Source of the DNA: JBFHER01 sp041584055
Lineage (GTDB): Bacteria > Bacteroidota > Bacteroidia > Bacteroidales > UBA5342
Assembly (NCBI GenBank): GCA_041584055.1
Contig: JBFHER010000257.1
Span: 1-5,800, forward strand
Direction: 5' to 3'
DNA length: 5,800 bases
Below, piece by piece: positions 1 through 5,800 of this stretch. The notes beneath the pieces are model-generated. The model made no database searches. It was not told where the DNA came from and worked only from the letters and a program-made list of their open reading frames with translations. The stretch's first letter is position 1, and each line of letters begins with the position of its first letter. The position numbers and the translations under genes are program-made.

Positions 1-1668
1 ATAAAAATCCCACATGATGAGGATGGTGAGAAACTAAAAATGTACCTGCGAAAAGTGGTTGATGCCCACCAAAATCCAACTGCGATAAATAACGTTATGT
101 TTTTTGCCGGTCATGGTTATAATTCTGAATCCTGGATTGCAAGAATGGATGAGAAAATTGAATTGTTGCATCAATTTCCACAGTTGAAAGGGGCAGATGG
201 AAGTCTTGATTTTCTGGATCACTCCTTCGAAGTTCATACTAAGTTTCGCTTGCTGTCTCTGCTTAATAGCGAAAAAATGGATCTTGCCTTACTGCATCAC
301 CATGGGGGCATCAATGCTCAGTATTTGAATGGGATGCCCAATGTGTCTGGTGTGGGGCAAAGCATTGATAACATCAGATACTATCTGCGCTCAAAAATGG
401 AAAGTGGGCTGAGGAGTGGTAAAACAGAGAAAGAAGTGATACAATATTATGGCAATTGGTTAGATGTGCCTGCATCGTGGTTTAAAGGCGCACTGGACAA
501 GGAACAACAAACGGAGGACTCACTTTTCAATGCAAATCTGGACATTTATCCCAAAGACCTTGTCAACTTTAAAACCAATGTGAAATTTCTTATGGTGGAC
601 GCTTGTTTTAACGGATCGTTTCAAAAGGACGACTATATGGTGGCCAATCATGTATTTAATCAGGGAAATATTGTTGCAGCCCAGGCCAATAGCGTCAATG
701 TTATACAGGATAAGTTTCCGGACAACATGCTGGGTCTATTAAATAACGGCATCCGTGTGGGTGAATGGAATCGGTTTGTATGTTCGCTGGAGACACATTT
801 AATTGGTGATCCCACATTTAGATTTCAAACAAATAGGGAACTCAGTTATGAACAGATGCAGGCAATGGCAGGCAATGCATCAAAACTGAAGCAACTGATT
901 GAAAATGGGAGTGCCGACGAACAGTGTTGGGCCATGATGCACCTGTATCGCCTGACAGGGGACGCGGCGAGTGATCAGCTCCTTAAATCATTTAAGGCGT
1001 CTGAATATGGGCTTGTAAGAATGGAAGCTTTAAAGCTGCTGTCCCTGATCGTTGATGACAACTTTATAGAGGCCTTAAAATTGGGTTTGCATGATAGTTA
1101 TGAATTGGTGAGGCGGACAAGTGCTCTGCTATGTGGACGTTCAGGAAATCCGGATTTAGCTCCTGATCTGGTAGCTGCCTACCTGTGGGCAGGTCAATCA
1201 AAACGGGTCAATTATCAACTGGTAGACGCCATGGGTATGTTTGAAACAAATGTATTGCATGAAGCGCTAGTTGAATATTTGGCATCCGAAAGCGGCTTCT
1301 GGGATAAAGACGATGTGCTGAAAGAAACCTCCGCACTTATCAACAAATCTTCTGCAACAACAAATCGTTACAGGAACGAACTAAAGAACGATTCAGCCAG
1401 CATCAAAGATAAAAAGTTTGCCTTAAGAGCTTTTAGAAACAGCAATTATCATCCGGCAATCGATGAGCTTTGTAATTTAATGATTAAGAACGATTCAGAA
1501 GAACTTACATGTTTAACACTGGAGGTACTGGCCTGGTTTGATCATAGTTATAAAAAAGAAACCATTTTAAAAACCTGTCAGATGCTGAAAGAAGGTAATT
1601 ATTCTGAATTGATTCAATCGGAAGCGGAACGCACAATTAACAGATTAAACCATGTTCAATGGAATTAG
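1..1668 (+). CDS. C25 (gingipain)-like caspase-fold peptidase with C-terminal HEAT-type repeats, 5'-partial
   Basis: The reading frame is open from base 1, so the first in-frame ATG (position 40) is probably internal and the N-terminus, with any signal peptide, lies outside the window. Residue numbers below count from that ATG. The segment before it (KIPHDEDGEKLK) resembles the linker after the GR(I/L)PV motif of C25 peptidases. A hydrophobic strand ending in HHHGG (His86-88) and a second ending in DACFNGSF (Cys189) match the two strands that carry the His/Cys dyad in clan CD peptidases; GDPTFRF (256-262) matches the end of the C25 domain. The dyad is intact, so activity is possible. About 101 residues separate His88 and Cys189, against about 33 in gingipain R, implying an insertion. 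Residues ~285-540 are helical repeats with HEAT-like patterns such as LVRMEALKLLSL and LVRRTSALL. No type IX secretion C-terminal domain is seen. The stop overlaps the ATPase start by 10 bases. Substrate and location are unknown. Confidence 0.8.
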   Translation: MKIPHDEDGEKLKMYLRKVVDAHQNPTAINNVMFFAGHGYNSESWIARMDEKIELLHQFPQLKGADGSLDFLDHSFEVHTKFRLLSLLNSEKMDLALLHHHGGINAQYLNGMPNVSGVGQSIDNIRYYLRSKMESGLRSGKTEKEVIQYYGNWLDVPASWFKGALDKEQQTEDSLFNANLDIYPKDLVNFKTNVKFLMVDACFNGSFQKDDYMVANHVFNQGNIVAAQANSVNVIQDKFPDNMLGLLNNGIRVGEWNRFVCSLETHLIGDPTFRFQTNRELSYEQMQAMAGNASKLKQLIENGSADEQCWAMMHLYRLTGDAASDQLLKSFKASEYGLVRMEALKLLSLIVDDNFIEALKLGLHDSYELVRRTSALLCGRSGNPDLAPDLVAAYLWAGQSKRVNYQLVDAMGMFETNVLHEALVEYLASESGFWDKDDVLKETSALINKSSATTNRYRNELKNDSASIKDKKFALRAFRNSNYHPAIDELCNLMIKNDSEELTCLTLEVLAWFDHSYKKETILKTCQMLKEGNYSELIQSEAERTINRLNHVQWN

Positions 1669-2549
1669 CAATAGAAGTAAATAATCTGACACATTATTAC
1701 GGTCGGAAGTTGGTTTATGAAGATTTGAATTTTCATGTGAAGGAGGGAAGCATTCTCGGCTTGCTTGGAAAGAATGGTGCCGGAAAATCAACAACCATCA
1801 ATATTCTGAATGGATTTTTACAACCCCGAAGCGGGGAAGCCCTTATCTATGGGGAGAATACGCAGGAAATAAAGCCGGAAACAAAGGCCAGAATTGGATT
1901 TCTGATAGAAGGACATATTCAGTATTCATTTATGAATATCTATCAGATTGAAAAGTTTTACAGTCAGTGTTACCCCAACTGGAAGCGGGAACCTTACTGG
2001 GAACTCATGAAAAAACTAAAGGTAACACCCCGGCAGAAAATCTCAACCATGTCCTGTGGCCAGCGCTCTCAGGTTGCGCTTGGACTGATCCTCGCGCAGG
2101 ATCCTGACCTGCTAATACTTGATGATTTTTCAATGGGGCTGGATCCGGGATACAGGCGATTGTTCATCGATTACCTCAGGGAATATGCAAAGTCTGAAAA
2201 TAAAACAATCTTCACAACATCACACATTATTCAGGACATGGAACGACTCATTGATGATGTGCTGATCATGGATTATAACCGGGTCTTGGCTCAACAACCG
2301 ATCAAACAGTTCATGGAAACATTTAAACAATACAAGTTGACACTGGAAGGAGATAGTCCTGCATTTCCAAAGAACCTTGATTTTATCTGGAATATGGAGC
2401 AGGTAAAAAATAAAGTGGAGATTTATTCATATGAGAGCTGGCCGATGATTGACGCATATTTGAAGAACAATGGCATTGCTTATCAAAAAATGGAAGAGGT
2501 TAACATGTCGTTGGAAGATGCATTTATTGGACTGACAGGCAAATACTAA
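1659..2549 (+). CDS. ABC transporter ATP-binding protein (ABC-2 / YtrB-BcrA type exporter ATPase)
   Basis: This is a 296-residue nucleotide-binding subunit expected to sit on the cytoplasmic face of the membrane and power the permease encoded next. Visible motifs in order: aromatic A-loop region YYG (13-15), Walker A GKNGAGKST (37-45), a Q-loop region FLIEGH (81-86) with Glu at the usual Gln position, a degenerate signature MSCGQ (131-135), Walker B LLILD (151-155), D-loop GLDP (160-163) and H-loop TSH (187-189). The residue after Walker B Asp155 is Asp156 rather than the usual catalytic Glu, and the second signature residue pair is SC instead of SG. The segment YPNW (105-108) is typical of bacitracin/GldA-like exporter ATPases. 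The ~75 residues after position 220 form the variable C-terminal domain. The ATG at 1659 fits because the first strand of the ABC fold begins at once; there is no Shine-Dalgarno motif, and the overlap with the upstream gene suggests translational coupling. Confidence 0.93.
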   Translation: MELAIEVNNLTHYYGRKLVYEDLNFHVKEGSILGLLGKNGAGKSTTINILNGFLQPRSGEALIYGENTQEIKPETKARIGFLIEGHIQYSFMNIYQIEKFYSQCYPNWKREPYWELMKKLKVTPRQKISTMSCGQRSQVALGLILAQDPDLLILDDFSMGLDPGYRRLFIDYLREYAKSENKTIFTTSHIIQDMERLIDDVLIMDYNRVLAQQPIKQFMETFKQYKLTLEGDSPAFPKNLDFIWNMEQVKNKVEIYSYESWPMIDAYLKNNGIAYQKMEEVNMSLEDAFIGLTGKY

Positions 2550-2563
2550 TGGCATAAGTATAT

Positions 2564-2589
2564 CTTGATGGTATGATTAAACCATCAGG
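2564..2589 (+). other. Intergenic hairpin between ATPase and permease genes
   Basis: TGATGGT (2566-2572) and ACCATCA (2581-2587) are perfect inverted copies around an 8-base loop. One G-U and one C-G pair extend the stem to 9 bp. It lies in the only sizeable gap (66 bases) inside the plus-strand gene cluster. No T-run follows, so it is not a classical terminator. It could stabilise or mark a processing point in the mRNA, or be an operator; the sequence alone does not decide. The A-rich stretch 2601-2615 just before the permease ATG is typical of Bacteroidota translation starts. Confidence 0.4.
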
Positions 2590-2615
2590 ACAGGGATTAT
2601 AAATAAAAAATTAAA

Positions 2616-3287
2616 ATGAAGTTAAGTGGAATAATTTATAAGGAATGGATAAAGCTCAGGTGGGTTTTGTTGGGCAGTCTGTTAATTGCATTGTTTGCCA
2701 CGGGATATGTTTTTTTAACAGTTCAGCATGATCTAAAATTCAGATCGCCGACTTCCTACTGGAACATGGTGCTTTTCATGTCGTTTAGCTATTACGGATA
2801 TTTAAAGTTTATCCCTCTCCTAATTGGACTGGGAATGGCAATCACTCAATTTTTCCCGGAAACGATTAACAAACGGATAAAGCTGACGTTTCATCTGCCC
2901 ATGAACGAAAATCAGGTGCTGATGCAGATGGTTTTATTTGGTTTTATTTGTCTTTTTGGAATTTCAATGTTCCAACTGGTGATTTTCATCATTTTCAGCA
3001 ATCTGTTTTTCCCTGTCGAGATTATTACTCAGGCAACTTTGTCGCTGATCCCATGGGTTCTGGCAGGATGGTTTGCTTATTTATGGACCACTTTTCTGGT
3101 GCTGGAGCCAACCTGGAGAAAACGTGTTCAGTATGGAATAATCGGTATCGCCTGTTTATTTATGTTTTTAATCCCGGCTGTGATGGGAGCCATCCTGCCC
3201 GTGATACCTTATTACCTCCTCATCGTAATTTTTTGTTTTCCGGCCATTATTTACAGCGGTTACCGTTTTAGAAAAGGGGCAGCATAA
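2616..3287 (+). CDS. Six-helix membrane protein, probable ABC-2-type transporter permease
   Basis: This 223-residue protein is very hydrophobic. It opens with MKLSGIIYKEWIKLR, an amphipathic 'KEW.K.R' cytosolic lead-in common at the start of ABC-2 permeases. Predicted membrane segments are about 15-36, 58-79, 101-130, 140-163, 172-193 and 195-213. The loop after the second helix (PETINKRIKLTFHLPMNENQ, 81-100) matches the 'E...R...LP.s..q' cytosolic element found in exporter permeases, which contacts the ATPase. Length is typical for a half-size ABC-2 permease that would work as a dimer with the ATPase encoded just upstream. The start at 2616 is preceded by A-rich sequence and no Shine-Dalgarno motif, and no better upstream start exists in frame. 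It ends 10 bases before the next gene. The cargo is unknown; the family role is inferred from topology and context rather than from a diagnostic motif. Confidence 0.8.
   Translation: MKLSGIIYKEWIKLRWVLLGSLLIALFATGYVFLTVQHDLKFRSPTSYWNMVLFMSFSYYGYLKFIPLLIGLGMAITQFFPETINKRIKLTFHLPMNENQVLMQMVLFGFICLFGISMFQLVIFIIFSNLFFPVEIITQATLSLIPWVLAGWFAYLWTTFLVLEPTWRKRVQYGIIGIACLFMFLIPAVMGAILPVIPYYLLIVIFCFPAIIYSGYRFRKGAA
2931..2950 (+). repeat. Perfect 10-bp tandem duplication inside the permease gene
   Basis: GTTTTATTTG occurs twice in direct succession (2931-2940 and 2941-2950), within codons for the third predicted membrane helix. The unit is not a multiple of three, so loss or gain of one copy would shift the frame. 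It may simply reflect codons for Val, Leu, Phe and Gly in a hydrophobic helix. Confidence 0.6.
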
Positions 3288-3297
3288 TTTATAGAAT

Positions 3298-4527
3298 ATG
3301 AAGAATTTAAGTAGAATATTTTTGATGATCATTACAATTGTGACCTTGTCATACTTACTCCCTTCTTTGTATTGGCAGGCATTTGACACAAAAATTGATA
3401 GCCCGTATTTTATGTATAGCTCGGTAAAAAAGGGTTTCATGACTCGAAAATTTGTTAATAAAGTAAATACCTATTGGGATAATTACGGACAGGAAATAAC
3501 CATGACGCAATATGAGAAGGCTCTGCCAATGGTTTATTACCGCCAGTTATCATCCAATGGAACCATGCCTGATTCTTTGTTTGGCCAGGAAATGGACATT
3601 CACACATTGGCAATAAATCAAGCACATTTCCTTTTAAAACCAGCTCAGATTTCCATGCCCGACTACGGCCTGTACCCATTGTTTGAGTCAGCCTCAGGAA
3701 GGGTCAACCTTGAAATGCCACAGGACTATTTTCGCATCGGGAAAAGGGGCATGGAATTTATTGATGCTACTTCAAATAAAGTGTTGAATGAAAAGTCAAA
3801 ACAGTTTTCAAAGGTGTTAACAGATCAGGGATTTATATTTCCGGCCAAAAAGATTGCAGGCATTCCTACGACCAGAAAATCACGGGATGATGGCTATTTT
3901 GTGCTGGATGCAGCACATCATTTGTTTCATCTTAAAATGGTGGGGGGCAATGCGGAGGTGAACATCGTTCCCCTGTTGCGGGGAATGCGCATTAAACACA
4001 TTGCCTGTGTTGATCTTAAAAACCGTGAATACTACTGTTATGTTGTTACGGAAGACAGCGATCTGTATGTTATTTTATATGATACCTATGAGTTTGTACA
4101 TCTGCCCATCAGTGGCTACAAGGCTGATGAACATAATTTGCGCATTATGAACAACCTTTTCAATAAACAGATTACAGTGAGTGGGGATGACTTTTCTTCT
4201 TGTTTTGCGCTGGATCGTGATTATAAATTAATTGATCAGATTACCGAACGCTGGGAACCAAAAGAAAAATCAACAGCTGGAATTATAGCAAGTTTAATCT
4301 TTCCTGTGACTTTAAACATCAAGGATGCGAATAGCACTTTCCGAAAGTTTCAGATGCATGTTTCAGGCAATGTCTGGTTTATTCTGGTCAACTTGTTTTT
4401 TGTGGGCGTGGTATTCTTGTTATCCTGGTCTGATGTTCGAAAAATGAATCTTGCTGATTTAATCATCGTGGCCTTTACAGGATTGTACGGATTGATTGCA
4501 AGGACCATCTTTTCAAGTCACTTGTGA
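3298..4527 (+). CDS. DUF4857-like membrane-anchored protein, putative third component of the ABC exporter
   Basis: The protein has 409 residues. One membrane segment lies near the N-terminus (~5-24), followed by a soluble domain of ~330 residues and two membrane segments at the C-terminus (~357-376 and ~385-403). By topology the soluble domain is probably extracytoplasmic. Stretches such as ALPMVYYRQL (75-84), GLYPLFESASGRVNLEMP (124-141) and YFRIGKRGMEFI (144-155) resemble what I remember of the Bacteroidota family DUF4857; this is from memory and not verified. The segment ~200-310 has alternating strand-like blocks (FVLDAAHHLFHLKM, LYVILYDTYEFVHLP), possibly a propeller-like beta domain. 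No enzymatic motif was recognised. The start is 10 bases after the permease stop, without a Shine-Dalgarno motif, so it probably depends on translation of the upstream gene. Because it is the last gene of the unit and carries its own helices, an accessory or second membrane subunit of the exporter is the most likely role, but this is inference. Confidence 0.75.
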   Translation: MKNLSRIFLMIITIVTLSYLLPSLYWQAFDTKIDSPYFMYSSVKKGFMTRKFVNKVNTYWDNYGQEITMTQYEKALPMVYYRQLSSNGTMPDSLFGQEMDIHTLAINQAHFLLKPAQISMPDYGLYPLFESASGRVNLEMPQDYFRIGKRGMEFIDATSNKVLNEKSKQFSKVLTDQGFIFPAKKIAGIPTTRKSRDDGYFVLDAAHHLFHLKMVGGNAEVNIVPLLRGMRIKHIACVDLKNREYYCYVVTEDSDLYVILYDTYEFVHLPISGYKADEHNLRIMNNLFNKQITVSGDDFSSCFALDRDYKLIDQITERWEPKEKSTAGIIASLIFPVTLNIKDANSTFRKFQMHVSGNVWFILVNLFFVGVVFLLSWSDVRKMNLADLIIVAFTGLYGLIARTIFSSHL

Positions 4528-4536
4528 TGCCTTCAC

Positions 4537-4559
4537 AATCCTATACGTGGTATTGGATT
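4537..4559 (+). terminator. Possible terminator hairpin after the plus-strand operon
   Basis: AATCC (4537-4541) pairs with GGATT (4555-4559), and ATAC (4543-4546) with GTAT (4550-4553), around a GTG loop. One T-T mismatch separates the two stem parts. It starts 9 bases after the DUF4857-like stop codon, where a terminator would be expected. Only one further T follows the stem (TTT in all, 4558-4560), and the stem is AT-rich, so it would be a weak terminator. Confidence 0.35.
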
Positions 4560-4564
4560 TGATG

Positions 4565-4585
4565 TGTGCATGTGGTCATTGCACA
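4565..4585. other. Short inverted repeat in the convergent intergenic gap
   Basis: TGTGCATG (4565-4572) pairs with CAT-GCACA (4577-4579 and 4581-4585) around a TGGT loop, with T4580 bulged; read without the bulge, TGTGCA/TGCACA is a perfect 6-bp inverted repeat. It directly abuts the next hairpin. No T-run on either strand. It may contribute to termination or RNA 3'-end stability. Confidence 0.3.
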
Positions 4586-4624
4586 GCCGGGTTTTCCGTC
4601 AACGCGGAAAACTATAAACCCGGC
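4586..4624. terminator. GC-rich nested hairpin at the junction of convergent genes, probable bidirectional terminator
   Basis: An outer perfect inverted repeat, GCCGGGTTT (4586-4594) and AAACCCGGC (4616-4624), encloses an inner one, GTTTTCCG (4591-4598) and CGGAAAAC (4605-4612), with a 6-base loop. The two share bases 4591-4594, so the outer and inner stems partly compete. The repeat covers the stop codon and last four codons of the minus-strand flavoprotein gene and lies 58 bases after the plus-strand operon stop. No T-run follows on either strand, so it is not a textbook intrinsic terminator, but its place between convergent genes favours a role in stopping transcription or protecting 3' ends. 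Confidence 0.5.
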
Positions 4625-5781
4625 AATTTGGGGATCTTTCCTGTTTTTGTAAGCTTGATATAGGTTCCCCATGCTTTTTTCAACCAGTGTCCAAAGATTG
4701 GCATCGGGATGATGAAGTTTCTTTTTTTGCTGCGATAAACAAATGCTGCCCCATTTCCGGTGTCCATCACACAAATAATGCTGATGTGTTCCTGATATCC
4801 TTTTCGTTCAGTGCTTCCCCCTTCCTGCATGGCAATGTTAAATGCAGCAATTTGACTCATAATCTCAGCCATATGGCCTTGCTTTGCAGCCCAGTCTGCA
4901 CCTTCAAGTGCGGCAGCATCTCCCACTGCATAAACATTGGCTTTTCCCTCCACAAGACAATGGTCATCAATCTTTATAAACCCGGCATCCGTCACCGGAA
5001 GGTCGGAGTGATGAACGATTAAACTGTTACCGGTACCGGCCGGGATGAACATCGTGAAATCAGATTCAATGCTTATGTTATCTTCAAAATTGATCCCTTG
5101 TGGTGTGAAGTTTAGTATTTTTTTACCAACCTGGCTGTTGATATTGTAGCGCTTAAACATTTTATCCATCATGTCGAGAGCGCCAGGTCCCATCTTTGCA
5201 CCTGGTTTGGGCATGGGTGCAAAGAAGATAAGCTCAAAATTCTTTCGTATCCCTTTGCGCTTCAGATAGTTGTGTACATTAAAAAGAAGTTCAAAACCAG
5301 GTCCGCCCCGTACCGCTGATTTATCCTTTGGATTTCCACCAAATCCCATTGCAATCCTGCCTCCCCCTTTTGCAATGAGTTTATCCAACGCATCACGGAT
5401 TTGTAGCGACACCTCAGGTTGTCCACAAATTGAAAGTGTGTTTTCTACACCCTGGGGTTTTAACTTATTTGCTCCAAAAGCAACGATCAAATAGTCGTAG
5501 TGATAGGTGTTTTGTAAACATTGAACCGTATCCTCACTGGAATTTATGCTGCTTACCTTATCAATCACAACATTGAACTTGTGCGCCTTGCTTATCTTGT
5601 GCAACGATATCTTGGCATTATTGAATGTTGTCTGCCGTGTGGGTATCCATATCGAGATCGGAAAAAGAAATAAATAGTCCCGGTCCGAAATCAGGGTTAC
5701 ATCAAACTGTTTTTGTTTGCTTAATTCTATGGCGGCCTCTACGCCGGCAAATCCTCCACCTAAAACAAGTGCTTTTTTCAT
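4612..5781 (-). CDS. FAD-dependent oxidoreductase of the sulfide:quinone oxidoreductase / flavocytochrome c type
   Basis: The protein has 389 residues from the ATG at 5781; a TTG at 5793 is in frame, but the ATG places the first FAD strand (KKALVLGGGFAGVEAA) right at the N-terminus as usual. FAD-binding features are GGGFAG (8-13), the second-strand-type motif YLIVAFGA (97-104) and NVYAVGDAA (282-290, Asp288). A second GxGxxG motif for NADH is not evident, unlike NDH-2. Members oxidise sulfide or related sulfur compounds and pass electrons to quinone or cytochrome c at the membrane. Cys119 (SICGQPE) and Cys337 (IICVMDTGNGAAF) align with Cys128 and Cys356 of the Acidithiobacillus enzyme, but at the Cys160 position (GASCFGPAYE there) this protein reads SAVRGGPGFE, with Arg158. 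The C-terminal stretch after ~355 is amphipathic with Trp and Lys residues, suiting membrane-surface attachment. Sulfide oxidation is therefore uncertain. It is convergent with the transporter operon; its promoter lies beyond the window. Confidence 0.85.
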   Translation of the reverse strand: MKKALVLGGGFAGVEAAIELSKQKQFDVTLISDRDYLFLFPISIWIPTRQTTFNNAKISLHKISKAHKFNVVIDKVSSINSSEDTVQCLQNTYHYDYLIVAFGANKLKPQGVENTLSICGQPEVSLQIRDALDKLIAKGGGRIAMGFGGNPKDKSAVRGGPGFELLFNVHNYLKRKGIRKNFELIFFAPMPKPGAKMGPGALDMMDKMFKRYNINSQVGKKILNFTPQGINFEDNISIESDFTMFIPAGTGNSLIVHHSDLPVTDAGFIKIDDHCLVEGKANVYAVGDAAALEGADWAAKQGHMAEIMSQIAAFNIAMQEGGSTERKGYQEHISIICVMDTGNGAAFVYRSKKRNFIIPMPIFGHWLKKAWGTYIKLTKTGKIPKLPGL

Positions 5782-5800
5782 TTTATACGACAAATTTCAG

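Noticed and set aside
40..42. ATG at 40 as the true start of the first gene
   Set aside because: The frame is open back to base 1 and the upstream residues continue the C25-like pattern, so the gene almost certainly begins outside the window.
109..117. GHG motif in the C25-like protein (residues 24-26) as the catalytic histidine site
   Set aside because: It lies at the end of an earlier strand that aligns better with the beginning of the caspase-like subdomain; the HHHGG motif at residues 86-90, one strand-helix unit before DACFNGSF, fits the catalytic position better.
2550..2615. Bacteroidota promoter (TTTG / TAnnTTTG) in front of the permease gene
   Set aside because: The nearest match, TATCTTGA at 2561-2568, departs from the -7 consensus and lacks a suitably spaced TTTG, so no promoter is called.
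2948..3271. 107-residue frame inside the permease gene on the plus strand
   Set aside because: It overlaps a clear hydrophobic permease frame, has a composition without recognisable domain pattern and no own start context; it is a shadow frame.
3168..3440. Minus-strand 90-residue frame across the permease/DUF4857-like junction
   Set aside because: It is antisense to two supported genes and has no recognisable motif.
4687..5022. Plus-strand 111-residue frame opposite the flavoprotein gene
   Set aside because: It lies fully antisense to a well-supported gene with conserved motifs and shows no domain of its own.
5782..5793. TTG at 5793 as start of the flavoprotein
   Set aside because: It adds only four residues before an ATG that places the FAD-binding strand at the usual distance from the N-terminus.

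Overview
The window (5.8 kb, moderately AT-rich by eye) looks like chromosomal DNA of a Bacteroidota (Bacteroidetes) species. Three things point that way: a gingipain-like (family C25) caspase-fold protein, a 409-residue protein that resembles the Bacteroidota-restricted DUF4857 family, and start codons preceded by A/T-rich sequence without Shine-Dalgarno motifs. I see no tRNA, rRNA, CRISPR array, insertion sequence or phage gene.

Positions 1-4527 carry four plus-strand genes that read as one transcription unit. First is the 3' part of a C25-like peptidase gene fused to HEAT-type helical repeats; its frame is open to the left edge, so its true start is outside the window. Its last 10 bases overlap the start of an ABC transporter ATPase gene. 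After a 66-base gap containing a hairpin comes a small membrane protein with about six predicted helices, the presumed permease. Ten bases later comes the DUF4857-like protein, with one N-terminal and two C-terminal membrane helices around a large soluble domain. The order and tight spacing suggest an ABC-2-type exporter whose third membrane component is the DUF4857-like protein and whose synthesis is coupled to a peptidase/HEAT protein. The substrate is not evident.

Positions 4528-4611 separate this unit from a convergent minus-strand gene. This short gap, running into the end of that gene, holds three consecutive inverted repeats and probably serves as a terminator region for both directions.

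Positions 4612-5781 (minus strand) encode a flavoprotein of the sulfide:quinone oxidoreductase / flavocytochrome c sulfide dehydrogenase type. It keeps two of the three characteristic cysteines, but the one next to the flavin in the middle of the protein appears to be arginine. It has no visible functional link to the transporter genes. Its promoter lies beyond the right edge, where only 19 bases of leader are visible.
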